DNA from: Legionellales bacterium
GTDB lineage: Bacteria > Pseudomonadota > Gammaproteobacteria > Berkiellales > Berkiellaceae
Direction: 5' to 3'
DNA length: 33,306 bases
NCBI GenBank assembly: GCA_023266435.1
Contig: JAHFQF010000002.1
Span: 1-33,306 of the forward strand
Shown: positions 7,125 through 14,945 of the stretch, piece after piece
How positions within the stretch are numbered: position 1 is the stretch's first letter
How the letters are laid out: each line of letters opens with the position of its first letter
Position numbers and translations under genes: made by a program
Notes under the pieces: model-generated
What the model was told of the DNA's origin: nothing
What the model saw: only the letters and a program-made list of their open reading frames with translations
Database searches by the model: none

Positions 7125-7691
7125 TTACAAGGCCGCGCGTTTTATCGCGGGCCAAGCAAACACAAAATACCGAATCATAGACCACAACGTCAAGCCTAAT
7201 GCGATATATAATAAAATGTATCCAATCATTGCCCAAAAAATGCCTACATTTGCATTTGGTTGGCTAATCAGTATGACTAAGGCTAAGCCCTGAAAAACTG
7301 TTTTTATTTTGCCTACATTATCTACCGCAACCAAATCACTACGCCCGAGACGCGCCATCCACTCCCGTAAACTCGAGATAATAATCTCTCGACTAATGAT
7401 GAGCACAGTGGGAATCGTGTAATATACATGATGGTGCTCGGTTAACACTACAATCAATCCCGATGCTACTAATAACTTATCCGCCACGGGATCCAAGAAG
7501 GCGCCCAACGGTGTTGTTTGAGCTAACTTTCTAGCCAAAAAACCATCTAGCCAATCAGTAAAATAAGCAAACATAAATAAAATCAATGCCAACAAGCGCC
7601 ATCCTAGACCAGGCATAAAAAAACTGACGACAAAGGCTGGAATCAGCATAAAGCGCAAGAGAGTGAGCAAGTTTGGGATGGTCTGCCACAT
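7125..7691 (-). CDS. pgsA: Phosphatidylglycerophosphate synthase
   Basis: Transfers phosphatidyl from CDP-diacylglycerol to glycerol-3-phosphate, the committed step to phosphatidylglycerol and cardiolipin, at the inner membrane. The 188-residue protein has several hydrophobic helices and the complete CDP-alcohol phosphotransferase signature: Asp49-Gly50, Ala53-Arg54, Gly63, Asp67 and Asp71 in DWLDGFLARK...GAFLDPVAD. Length matches the family. It starts 50 nt after the uvrC stop and is followed by the tRNA cluster, the classical uvrY-uvrC-pgsA-tRNA order. The ribosome site is weak (GAAGAATTAGC). Confidence 0.95.
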   Translation of the reverse strand: MWQTIPNLLTLLRFMLIPAFVVSFFMPGLGWRLLALILFMFAYFTDWLDGFLARKLAQTTPLGAFLDPVADKLLVASGLIVVLTEHHHVYYTIPTVLIISREIIISSLREWMARLGRSDLVAVDNVGKIKTVFQGLALVILISQPNANVGIFWAMIGYILLYIALGLTLWSMIRYFVFAWPAIKRAAL

Positions 7692-7741
7692 GCTAATTCT
7701 TCACTGTTGATGGACGGAATTTGCTTATACATTAATTGACT

Positions 7742-9559
7742 TTAGTGCTTATGTAAAGCCTGAAAGATTAATCTGGCTAAATTAGGCCCAATTCCAGGCA
7801 CTTTAGACACAGACTCCTCACTGGCCTGAATGAGCGCTGCCAGCCCCCCAAAGTAATTCAACAGGGCGTGTTGTTTCTTCGGACCCACACCTGGAATACC
7901 GTCTAAAGGCGAACTTTGTTGCATTTTTCGAGTTTTACTACGCTGATGCTTCATGGCAAAGCGATGAGACTCATCTCGAATCTGCTGGAGCACATGACGT
8001 GCAGGATGATAGGGAGGAATATCAATTACCGAAAGGCCTGCTTCAGACAAATACCAAATTGTTTCTAGACCTGCACGTCTTGCTGGACCTTTCGCTAATC
8101 CAATCAAAGGAATGTCTTCCAGTCCAGTAGAGAGCAACGCCTCTTTAGCGCTTGATAATTGCCCTTTGCCCCCATCAATCACAATCAGATCAGGTCGCTC
8201 TAACTCTTGATTTTGGATTTTACATGCGATGCGCGTCACTGTTTCTTGCATCGCTGCGTAATCATCTCCTTTAGTCAGATTTTCAATTTTGCATAAGCGA
8301 TAATTTTTTTTATCTGGACCTTCGTGATTAAATGCAACACAGGAGCCATAAGTCGCTTGTCCCTGTAAGTGGCTAATATCAAAACAAATCATGCGCGCAA
8401 TTTGAGGCAGCCCTATTAACACAGCTAGCGCTTCTAAGCGATCTTGGGCTTGCGTATGGCGACTTATGCGTGAGTGCAGTGCCTGCATAGCATTATTTTC
8501 TGCCATCAATAACCACTTTGCGCGCTCTGCTTTCACTTGGCTTTTTAACAACACAGCTCTCTGGGATTTTTGTTGTATAGCCTGCTGCCAAGCCGACCAG
8601 TCCTCACCCATAAGGGGTAAAATGATTTCATCTGGCCAAGCATCACGCTGTACCTCTTCCAGATAATATTGCCGCATAAACGCTTCTAAAATGTCTATAG
8701 GCAATACATCGGAGGGAACACTCAAGTAGACAGGCTTTCCGCCTAATAAGCGCCCCTGTCGAATCATCAGCAAATAAACACACGCCCACTTCCCTTGGTA
8801 AGCGAGAGACAAGACATCTAGATCTCCCTTACCGGTGATAATGACTTGATTTGCTTGCAACTGTCGCAAATGCGTAATCTGATCGCGTAATAATGCGGCC
8901 TGTTCAAAGGCTTGTGCTACTGATGCCGCCTGCATTGCAGCCAATAACTGCTCGAGGACTTTACTGTTTTTTCCCTGCAAAAATAACTTCGCGTTACTGA
9001 CTTGTTGCTGATAAGCCTCCGGAGTAACGTATGCCACACAAGGCGCTGTGCAACGTTTGATTTGATATTGTAAACATGGGCGTTGTCGATGTTTAAAAAA
9101 GCTATCTTGGCAGGGGCGAATTTGAAACAGTTTTTGGACGAGCTCTAGTGTGGTTCTAACCGCTGCTGCATTGGGATAAGGACCAAACACAGCGCCTTTT
9201 TTTTTAGACAGACCACGCTCATAAGAAATTCGGGGATAATCTGCATGATCCGAAATGAACAAATAGGGATAACTCTTATCATCACGTAGATCAACATTGA
9301 ATTTTGGCGAGAGTGTTTTAATGCTATTGCATTCTAACAGTAAAGCTTCAGTTTCAGTGGTTGTCAAAATAACTTGGACATCATCGACTTTAGCAATCCA
9401 AGCTAATATCCTTTGTTCTTTGTTGACTGCAAAATATTGACTAACACGTTTTTTAAGATTTTTTGCTTTGCCAACATACAGCAATAGACCATGAGAGTCA
9501 TACATCAGATAGATGCCGGGAGAAGTTGGCAAAGTCTCCGGATTAAAAGACATACTCAT
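7742..9559 (-). CDS. uvrC: Excinuclease ABC subunit C
   Basis: Makes both incisions beside DNA lesions in UvrABC nucleotide excision repair. The roughly 605-residue protein has the GIY-YIG nuclease at the N-terminus (PGIYLMYD, YVGKAKNLKKR), a Cys cluster near 150-170 (IRPCQDSF, RPCLQYQIKRCTAPC), a UVR motif near 200-235, the RNase H-like nuclease part (MICFDISHLQGQ, LIVIDGGKGQLSSA) and a C-terminal helix-hairpin-helix (GIPGVGPKKQ, VPGIGPNLA). The start is ambiguous: GTG-ATG-AGT-ATG at 9562, 9559 and 9553 are all in frame and none has a clear ribosome site; I chose the first ATG. It lies only 6 nt after the uvrY stop, so the two are surely co-transcribed. Confidence 0.95.
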   Translation of the reverse strand: MSMSFNPETLPTSPGIYLMYDSHGLLLYVGKAKNLKKRVSQYFAVNKEQRILAWIAKVDDVQVILTTTETEALLLECNSIKTLSPKFNVDLRDDKSYPYLFISDHADYPRISYERGLSKKKGAVFGPYPNAAAVRTTLELVQKLFQIRPCQDSFFKHRQRPCLQYQIKRCTAPCVAYVTPEAYQQQVSNAKLFLQGKNSKVLEQLLAAMQAASVAQAFEQAALLRDQITHLRQLQANQVIITGKGDLDVLSLAYQGKWACVYLLMIRQGRLLGGKPVYLSVPSDVLPIDILEAFMRQYYLEEVQRDAWPDEIILPLMGEDWSAWQQAIQQKSQRAVLLKSQVKAERAKWLLMAENNAMQALHSRISRHTQAQDRLEALAVLIGLPQIARMICFDISHLQGQATYGSCVAFNHEGPDKKNYRLCKIENLTKGDDYAAMQETVTRIACKIQNQELERPDLIVIDGGKGQLSSAKEALLSTGLEDIPLIGLAKGPARRAGLETIWYLSEAGLSVIDIPPYHPARHVLQQIRDESHRFAMKHQRSKTRKMQQSSPLDGIPGVGPKKQHALLNYFGGLAALIQASEESVSKVPGIGPNLARLIFQALHKH

Positions 9560-9565
9560 CACAAA

Positions 9566-10216
9566 TTAAGCTGTTTCAACGTTATCCAAAATACCATGAC
9601 GTAACGCTAAGTGTGTTAATTCAACATCACTATTAACGTGCAGTTTGTCAAAGATGCGATATCGATAACTGTTGACTGTCTTTGGGCTTAGGCATAATTT
9701 ATCCGAGATGTCTTGCACTTTTTGGCCCGATGTAATCATCAGTAACACTTGCATTTCCCTCTCAGATAAGACATCGAAGGGTGATTGCCCTTCATCAGAC
9801 AAATGTTTTAAAGCTAATTGCTGTGCAACTTCTGGGCTAATGTAGCGCTGGCCCGCATGCACTGTATGAATGGCTTGAATCATTTCTTCTAGATCAGAAC
9901 CTTTAGTCAAATACCCTGCTGCGCCTGCTTGCAATAATTTAGACGGGAAAGGCTCTTCATCACAAACAGTTAATGCGATTACTTTTGTCTCAGGATGTGC
10001 GCGAACTAACTTGCGGGTTGCTTCGAGCCCGCCAATGCCCGGCATGCGTACATCCATTAAAACAACATGTGGTTTTTTTTCACGTACTAAACGTACAGCA
10101 TCTTCACCACAAGTTGCTTCGCCGATCACTTTGAGTCCGGCCACGGTACCAAGTAAGCTTTTTATACCAGCACGGACCAAATCATGATCGTCTACCAGAA
10201 CTATAGTAATTGACAA
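9566..10216 (-). CDS. uvrY: UvrY/GacA-type response regulator
   Basis: Response regulator of the BarA/GacS two-component pathway, which in gammaproteobacteria switches on CsrB/RsmZ-type small RNAs. From a TTG at 10216 it is 216 residues. The receiver domain has the acidic pair (VLVDDHD, 9-10), phospho-Asp55 (VVLMDVRMPG) and Lys near 105; the C-terminal LuxR-type helix-turn-helix reads LSEREMQVLLMITSG and KTVNSYRYRIFDKL. The TTG is chosen because GGAG (10228-10225) lies 8 nt upstream and because the in-frame ATG at 10258 lies upstream of the predicted transcription start (promoter 10247-10275). The length then matches UvrY (218 aa). It is directly upstream of uvrC, as in E. coli. Confidence 0.93.
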   Translation of the reverse strand: MSITIVLVDDHDLVRAGIKSLLGTVAGLKVIGEATCGEDAVRLVREKKPHVVLMDVRMPGIGGLEATRKLVRAHPETKVIALTVCDEEPFPSKLLQAGAAGYLTKGSDLEEMIQAIHTVHAGQRYISPEVAQQLALKHLSDEGQSPFDVLSEREMQVLLMITSGQKVQDISDKLCLSPKTVNSYRYRIFDKLHVNSDVELTHLALRHGILDNVETA

Positions 10217-10246
10217 ACTGTATGCTCCATCGGAAATTAATATCAA

Positions 10247-10275
10247 AGCATAGCGCATAGGCCCCCTTTTGCCAA
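10247..10275 (-). promoter_or_regulatory. Promoter of uvrY-uvrC(-pgsA)
   Basis: TTGGCA (10275-10270), 17-nt spacer, TATGCT (10252-10247) on the minus strand. The predicted start near 10240 leaves about 24 nt before the TTG start codon of uvrY. Confidence 0.55.
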
Positions 10276-10372
10276 TAGCTACGTTTTCTTACTTAAGTCT
10301 GGATTCCTCTTTTGGGGACATGCAATGTCTTAGTGGCGAGGGAAATACGCGCAATGCATTTGAATGTGACGC

Positions 10373-10401
10373 TTGCATAGGGCTCCTAAACTTTATACAA
10401 T
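10373..10401 (+). promoter_or_regulatory. Promoter of tRNA-Ser
   Basis: TTGCAT (10373-10378), 17-nt spacer, TACAAT (10396-10401). Initiation would fall a few nt before the mature tRNA 5' end at 10411. Confidence 0.7.
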
Positions 10402-10410
10402 TGCTGGCTT

Positions 10411-10500
10411 GGAGAGGTGGCTGAGCGGTCGAAAGCGGCGGTCTTGAAAACCGTTGAGGGGGTGACCCCTCCCAGGGTTCGAATCCCTGCCTCTCCGCCA
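10411..10500 (+). tRNA. tRNA-Ser (UGA)
   Basis: GGAGAGGTGGCTGAG start, anticodon loop CTTGAAA (TGA), long variable arm, TTCGAATC T-loop, CCTCTCCGCCA end with encoded CCA (90 nt). An open reading frame on the opposite strand (contains RQGFEPW) is the familiar false translation of this tRNA. The last 19 nt recur 173 nt downstream. Confidence 0.97.
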
Positions 10501-10654
10501 ATAAAAAAACACCCCATTTTTGGGTTTTTTTTTTATTGGCTGCAGGGATGAGAACCCGCTCTATCAAAGGGTTCGCTAAAATGCCATAGGCATTTTACGA
10601 CGTGCGCAGCACGCCCCAGCGGGGTGAGGAATAACCCCTAGGTTATTCCGAGTC
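10482..10654 (+). repeat. Tandem repeat copy 1, including the tRNA-Ser 3' end
   Basis: A 173-bp unit starting with the last 19 nt of tRNA-Ser (AATCCCTGCCTCTCCGCCA). It then carries the terminator, the block TTGGCTGCAGGGATGAGA, and a row of short hairpins: AAAATGCC-ATA-GGCATTTT, CGTGC-GCA-GCACG, and GGAATAACC-CCTA-GGTTATTCC. All three stems are perfect in this copy. No coding potential. Confidence 0.9.
10503..10535 (+). terminator. tRNA-Ser terminator
   Basis: An A-run and ACCCCA pair with TGGGT and a T-run (ten T) directly after the CCA. A second copy lies 173 nt downstream in the duplicated unit. Confidence 0.6.
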
Positions 10655-10826
10655 AATCCCTGCCTCTCCGCCAATAAAAAAACACCCCATTTTTGGGTTT
10701 TTTTTTATTGGCTGCAGGGATGAGAGCCCGCTGTATCAAAGGGTTCGTTAAAATGCCGTAGACATTTTACGACGTGCGCAGCACGCCCCAGTGGGGTGAG
10801 GAATAACCCTTAGGTTGCTCCGAATC
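10655..10826 (+). repeat. Tandem repeat copy 2 (decaying)
   Basis: Same unit as 10482-10654, again opening with the 19-nt tRNA-Ser 3' end. It has scattered substitutions that weaken the hairpins (AAAATGCC/GACATTTT and GGAATAACC/GGTTGCTCC now mismatch), while CGTGC-GCA-GCACG stays intact. The hairpins are therefore less perfect than in copy 1. Confidence 0.88.
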
Positions 10827-10844
10827 AATCGCGCTCTCCGGCAG
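10827..10844 (+). repeat. Third, degraded tRNA-Ser 3' end
   Basis: AATCGCGCTCTCCGGCAG resembles the tRNA-Ser 3' end at the position where a third unit would begin. It is followed by an A-rich then T-rich stretch (to about 10876) like a worn copy of the terminator. The hairpin block is not repeated; from about 10880 to the SDR gene I see no further structure. Confidence 0.55.
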
Positions 10845-11011
10845 TAAGAAAATAGGCGATCTCTTATTTTTTTACTTCAGGGGGTACAGCAAAAAGTCAT
10901 TCAACTAATTTTAACTCGAAAATCAATGCTTTGTTGAGCTGAGCGCCCCGCACCAATCGAGCGCGTTTCGACGACGCATTAACCTCAAAAGGCAACCGAA
11001 GAGAGCATTTT

Positions 11012-11740
11012 ATGAGCTTAGCCCCAGAAAATATTGTTGTTATTGGATGCGCGGGAGCAATTGGTGGTGCGTTCGTCAAACTTTTATCCAGCACCTACCC
11101 GAGCGCTAGTGTTAGTGCGTTCTCAAGACAAAAACCTACACACGCGATCCCTCGTGTTGCCTACCACTCCATTGACTACACCAATGAGTCCTCCCTTGAA
11201 AAAGCGTCTCAAGAGGCAGTGAGCGATAAACCACTTGATCTTGTGATTGTAGCCACTGGGGTATTGCATCATGGCGAAACTCTACCTGAAAAATCTTTAA
11301 AGGAGCTATCTGTAGAAAAGTTTCACTATTTATTCGAAGCTAACACGATTACACCGGCCTTAATAGCAAAACACTTCCTGCCAAAACTAAACAAAGAGCA
11401 ACCTTCTAGATTTGCCGCTTTATCTGCTCGTGTTGGCAGCATATCCGATAATGAGCTTGGTGGTTGGTACGCATACCGCGCCTCCAAAGCAGCCCTGAAC
11501 ATGATTATCAAAAATGCCGCGATTGAGATTGCTAGAAGTAATAAACAGGCAATCATCGTTGGCCTGCATCCGGGCACGGTGGATAGCGATTTATCCAAAC
11601 CCTTTCAGGGTGGTATACCAGTGGACAAACTTTTTACGCCTGATTATTCTGCCGAGCAGCTTCTGCGAGTTTTGGGTAATCTTACAACAAAAGACAGTGG
11701 AAAATGTTTTGCTTGGGATGGCAAAGAAGTACTACCCTGA
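11012..11740 (+). CDS. Short-chain dehydrogenase/reductase (SDR)
   Basis: A 242-residue Rossmann-fold NAD(P)-dependent oxidoreductase. Visible motifs: nucleotide loop GCAGAIGG (variant of GxxxGxG) near residue 10, VIVATG (the NAG-like turn) near 78, catalytic Ser in ALSARVGSIS, and YxxxK as YRASK, followed by the HPGTVDSDL segment after the active site. It resembles the C-factor/CsgA-type SDR group. Substrate unknown. AGAG precedes the ATG. SDR genes of this type are often beside photolyase genes, as here: the photolyase follows after a 329-nt gap with a repeat element. Confidence 0.88.
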   Translation: MSLAPENIVVIGCAGAIGGAFVKLLSSTYPSASVSAFSRQKPTHAIPRVAYHSIDYTNESSLEKASQEAVSDKPLDLVIVATGVLHHGETLPEKSLKELSVEKFHYLFEANTITPALIAKHFLPKLNKEQPSRFAALSARVGSISDNELGGWYAYRASKAALNMIIKNAAIEIARSNKQAIIVGLHPGTVDSDLSKPFQGGIPVDKLFTPDYSAEQLLRVLGNLTTKDSGKCFAWDGKEVLP

Positions 11741-11911
11741 GCCCTCCCCCTTGTGCAATATCCATGCAATCACGGGCATGGTAGCGTGTGACAAAGCCGC
11801 TTTTGCTGTGGTAATGTCGCAATATGAGCCAGCAGCAATAACTACCCCAGAAAATCTTAAACGACCGGAGCAGCGTTAAATCCAGTATGCCTCAGACCAC
11901 AGGCCGCTGGT
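11741..11911. other. Non-coding stretch after the SDR gene
   Basis: No convincing gene. One frame (ending with a TAA at 11877-11879) reads MVACDKAAFAVVMSQYEP and could be a remnant, but it has no ribosome site and I recognise no family. The region contains a small dyad near 11760-11780 (CCATGCAATCACGGGCATGG). Confidence 0.3.
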
Positions 11912-12034
11912 ATACTCAAACTCATTTGCTTTTAGACTAGGCGTTGCGCCGTGAGCAACCGGAACGTACTGTAATACTTGCGGATTGCGAGCTGGCGAAA
12001 ACAACACAGTATAAAAGCAAATGAGTTTGAGTAT
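11912..12034 (+). repeat. 123-bp palindromic repeat with perfect 23-bp inverted ends
   Basis: Positions 11912-11934 and 12012-12034 are perfect 23-bp inverted repeats (left end begins ATACTCAAACTCATTTG). The core reads GACTAGGCGTTGCGCC, then GAGCAACCGGAACGTACT, then GGATTGCGAGCT. The core recurs, with diverged ends, at 19584-19708 in the same orientation to the downstream gene; the right end recurs as a fragment at 6428-6452. It ends 35 nt before the photolyase ATG. Confidence 0.88.
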
Positions 12035-12069
12035 GGAACAAAAGCGATTAGGCAAGGAGAATGCCCTCT

Positions 12070-13593
12070 ATGACAACCCTGTGTGTAATACTAGGCGACC
12101 AACTCTCCCAGTCTATTGCCAGTCTAAAAGGCTACGACTCCAGCAAAGACATCGTTCTTCTCTGTGAGGTCTGCGAGGAGGCTACCTATGTTAGACATCA
12201 CAAAAAGAAAATTGCTTTTCTGTTTTCTGCCATGCGCCACTTTGCCAAATCATTGGAAAACAATGGCTTTACGGTTAAATATACTAAGCTTGATGATCCA
12301 GATAATGCAGGCTCGTTTAAGGGGGAGGTCGAACGCGCCATTAAAAACCATGCGATCAAACATATTGTGATCACTCACCCTGGCGAGTACCGCGTGCTAG
12401 CCGATATCAACAGTTGGGAGTCTCATTTTGGAATTCCCGTTGAGATCAGAGCCGATGATCGTTTTCTCTGCTCTCCAGAAGAGTTTTCAAATTGGGCAAA
12501 AAATCGCAAGCAATGTCGCATGGAATATTTTTATCGGGAAATGCGCAAGAAATATTCAATCCTGATGGAATCAGGTGAGCCAATTGGTGGTCATTGGAAT
12601 TACGATGCTGAAAATCGTAAGCCCGCCAAAGCAGGACTGGAAGTCCCGCCACCTTACGCAAATCCGCTTGATCGCGTCACACAGGAGGTGATGACACTGT
12701 GTGCGGAGCGCTTTCAGGATCATTTTGGTGATCTGGAGCCGTTTTATTTTGCTGTCACACGTGAGCAGGCCCTAGAGGCACTAGAGGTATTCATTGAACA
12801 AAGACTGAGTCACTTTGGGGATTATCAGGATGCCATGCTCGAAAGTGAGCCATGGATGTATCACGCGCATATCAGTTTTTACCTAAATTGTGGTTTATTG
12901 CTACCCCTAGAGTGTGCTCAAGCTGCGGAAAAAGCCTATCATCAGAAAAAAGCTCCACTCAATGCCGTTGAAGGCTTTATTCGCCAGATTATCGGTTGGC
13001 GCGAATACGTAAGGGGTATTTATTGGTTGAAAATGCCAGCATATGCAAAACTAAACTTTTTCGAATGCAATAAAAACCTGCCTGATTTTTATTGGACGGC
13101 AAATACTCAGATGAACTGCCTACGCCAATGCGTTTCAGAGACTAAGAAAAACGCCTATGCACATCATATCCAGCGCTTGATGGTGCTGGGTAACTTTGCT
13201 TTAATCGCTGGTATCGATCCCGCTCAGGTGAATGAATGGTTCCTAATCGTTTACGCTGATGCATATGAATGGGTAGAACTTCCGAATGTATCTGGCATGA
13301 TTTTATTTGCTGATGGCGGCTATCTAGCAAGCAAGCCCTATGCTGCTGGCGGCAGCTACATCAACAAGATGTCGGACTATTGCAAAAACTGCCGTTATAA
13401 AGTAGCTCAAAAAAATGGGGATGCTGCTTGCCCATTCAACTATTTATACTGGGATTTCCTAGCCCGTAATCGAGAAAAACTTGAAAGCAACCACCGGATC
13501 GGCATGATGTATAAGACGTTTGACAGAATGAGTAACGATAAGAAAAAAGCGATTGAAGCAGATAGCAAAAAGTTTTTGGACAGTCTGATATGA
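12070..13593 (+). CDS. phrB: Iron-sulfur bacterial (6-4) photolyase/cryptochrome (PhrB type)
   Basis: FAD enzyme that uses blue light to reverse UV (6-4) photoproducts. From the ATG at 12070 (AGGAG about 10 nt upstream; the ATG at 12061 is too close to it) it is 507 residues. The N-terminal part is the DPRP antenna domain (CVILGDQLS). The C-terminal FAD part has FIRQIIGWREYVRG and the His365-His366 pair (YAHHIQRLM). Four Cys at 350, 438, 441 and 454 (NCLRQ, YCKNC, ACPFN) fall at the positions I recall for the 4Fe-4S ligands of Agrobacterium PhrB, and the length agrees. It overlaps the DUF393 gene by 4 nt. The gene lies in a cassette between tRNA-Ser and yccA and may be acquired. A pure light-sensor role cannot be excluded. 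Confidence 0.93.
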   Translation: MTTLCVILGDQLSQSIASLKGYDSSKDIVLLCEVCEEATYVRHHKKKIAFLFSAMRHFAKSLENNGFTVKYTKLDDPDNAGSFKGEVERAIKNHAIKHIVITHPGEYRVLADINSWESHFGIPVEIRADDRFLCSPEEFSNWAKNRKQCRMEYFYREMRKKYSILMESGEPIGGHWNYDAENRKPAKAGLEVPPPYANPLDRVTQEVMTLCAERFQDHFGDLEPFYFAVTREQALEALEVFIEQRLSHFGDYQDAMLESEPWMYHAHISFYLNCGLLLPLECAQAAEKAYHQKKAPLNAVEGFIRQIIGWREYVRGIYWLKMPAYAKLNFFECNKNLPDFYWTANTQMNCLRQCVSETKKNAYAHHIQRLMVLGNFALIAGIDPAQVNEWFLIVYADAYEWVELPNVSGMILFADGGYLASKPYAAGGSYINKMSDYCKNCRYKVAQKNGDAACPFNYLYWDFLARNREKLESNHRIGMMYKTFDRMSNDKKKAIEADSKKFLDSLI

Positions 13594-14030
13594 AAAATAA
13601 AGATAAATTTTTAGAAAAAAATCTAGCAATCCATCTCAAATCAAGAAATAATCTGATAACAGTATTTTACGATGGGAAATGTGGTTTATGCTCGAAAGAA
13701 ATTAATCACTATCGCAGAATAGCACCCAGCGGCCTCTTCGATTGGCAAGATATTACAGAGTCTCCAGATGCGCTTCATGCAGAAGGCATCAACTTATCGG
13801 AGGGCTTAAAAATTCTACATGCCAAAAACATTGATGGCAGTTTGGCCATTGGTGTAGATGCCTTTATACTGATTTGGCAGCAGTTAGCACGTTGGCGATT
13901 ATTGGCTATTTTTGTATCGCTGCCAGTTGTGCGTCAATTCGCGGATTATGCATACAGAAAATTTGCCGAATGGCGCTTCAAGCGATTAAAGCATTGCCAG
14001 ATAGCGGCGAAAAAAGATTCTTTGTCCTGA
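13590..14030 (+). CDS. DUF393 thiol-disulfide oxidoreductase-like protein
   Basis: A 146-residue member of the DCC/DUF393 family. The signature is VFYDGKCGLCSKEINHY with Asp28, Cys31 and Cys34, followed by LARWRLLAIFVSLPVVRQFADYAYRKFAEWR, the typical C-terminal hydrophobic and basic part. (The last motif is given in pieces: LLAIFVSLPVV is near residue 105.) Exact substrate unknown; family members are predicted redox proteins. The ATG overlaps the photolyase stop (ATGA), so translation is probably coupled, supporting a shared function in the photorepair cassette. Confidence 0.88.
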   Translation: MKNKDKFLEKNLAIHLKSRNNLITVFYDGKCGLCSKEINHYRRIAPSGLFDWQDITESPDALHAEGINLSEGLKILHAKNIDGSLAIGVDAFILIWQQLARWRLLAIFVSLPVVRQFADYAYRKFAEWRFKRLKHCQIAAKKDSLS

Positions 14031-14084
14031 CCTTGATAGAGATGTGAATCTCGATGCAGAAATCACCAATGGAGAAAAAATATC

Positions 14085-14717
14085 ATGAGGAAAATATGGA
14101 TTATGATTGCAGCAACTATCGGAATTATTCTTATCGGCGGCATATTAGTAGGGCCTGTTATGAGTGACGTAGAAATACCAAGTTATCAGATCATCCGAGC
14201 TGAGAAAAATATAGAAATTAGGCGCTATCAGCCGATGATTATTGCTGAAGTAGAAATGACCGGGCCGCGTACTGAGGCTATTGGAGATGGCTTTCGTCTG
14301 CTGGCCGATTACATTTTTGGAAATAATACTGTGAGGCAGAATATTGCTATGACAGCGCCGGTGCAGCAACAGGAAAGCACAAAGATTGCGATGACAGCAC
14401 CTGTACAGCAACAATCCACCGGTGGTTCGTGGAAAGTAAGCTTCGTCATGCCTTCGAAGTACACGCTGGATAGCCTGCCCAAACCCAATAATGAGCGCGT
14501 AATACTCAAACAAGTTTCCGCGAAACAATTTGCCGTGATTCGATTTTCTGGAACAAGCTCCGATGAAAATGTCACAGAGCATGAAAAGCAGCTCCTGGAG
14601 TATGTGAAAGCGAATGATATGCGGGTAACCGGCTCTCCGCAGTATGCTTTTTACAATCCACCATGGACCATTCCTCCCCTGCGGCGAAACGAAGTAATGA
14701 TTGAGATTGAACAATAA
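14085..14717 (+). CDS. SOUL-family haem-binding protein
   Basis: A 210-residue protein with an N-terminal membrane anchor or signal (about 5-25, IMIAATIGIILIGGILVG) and a SOUL/HBP domain: YQIIRAEKNIEIRRYQP, then IAMTAPVQQQ and the C-terminal YNPPWTIPPLRRNEVMIEIE. The IAMTAPVQQQ motif occurs twice 14 codons apart, with matching DNA (from 14343 and 14385); I recall similar doubling in other bacterial SOUL proteins. It probably sits on the outer face of the inner membrane and binds haem or porphyrin. It follows the DUF393 gene by 54 nt, with GGAG 10 nt before the ATG. The opposite-strand frame of similar length is a shadow. Confidence 0.9.
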   Translation: MRKIWIMIAATIGIILIGGILVGPVMSDVEIPSYQIIRAEKNIEIRRYQPMIIAEVEMTGPRTEAIGDGFRLLADYIFGNNTVRQNIAMTAPVQQQESTKIAMTAPVQQQSTGGSWKVSFVMPSKYTLDSLPKPNNERVILKQVSAKQFAVIRFSGTSSDENVTEHEKQLLEYVKANDMRVTGSPQYAFYNPPWTIPPLRRNEVMIEIEQ

Positions 14718-14903
14718 TCGTGTAGTTTCAACCAATCTAAAAAGCTACCTGACTTCATAATATGACAACCAAAACACCCGATCGCAAGCTCACTCCAGCC
14801 GCCACCTAAAAAAACAGTTGGGGCGGCTCGTAACGCAAGCGCCCGCTGTGGTCTTTTGTATCGATCTCGGGTGTGGTTTCAACTATTTTTTGGTACAATA
14901 CGC

Positions 14904-14909
14904 TATAAT
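14904..14909 (+). promoter_or_regulatory. -10 box of the probable yccA promoter
   Basis: A perfect TATAAT sits 36 nt before the GTG start of yccA. No good -35 hexamer is at 16-18 nt; TTTCAA (14877-14882) is 21 nt away. Upstream, 14718-14880 contains imperfect inverted repeats (ACACCCGA near 14774, TCGGGTGT near 14867; GGGGCG/CGCCC around 14820-14843) but no gene. Confidence 0.4.
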
Positions 14910-14945
14910 ATAGTTAGAGCAGACTTTAGTGTCAGGAGGCTTACA

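Noticed and set aside
10289..10567. Minus-strand frame of 92 codons containing RQGFEPWEG
   Set aside because: It is the well-known false translation across the complement of tRNA-Ser and its repeat; no gene.
10482..10827. CRISPR-like array
   Set aside because: Only two full 173-bp units without spacers; a tandem duplication, not a CRISPR.
11514..11879. Plus-strand frame of 121 codons overlapping the end of the SDR gene
   Set aside because: Out of frame with the SDR, no ribosome site, no recognised family; at most its last part could be a remnant.
14343..14413. Doubled IAMTAPVQQQ motif in the SOUL protein as a novelty
   Set aside because: I recall the same doubling in other bacterial SOUL proteins, so it is probably normal for the family.
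14145..14735. Minus-strand frame of 196 codons opposite the SOUL gene
   Set aside because: Fully antisense to a recognisable protein; its length comes from the codon pattern of the real gene.
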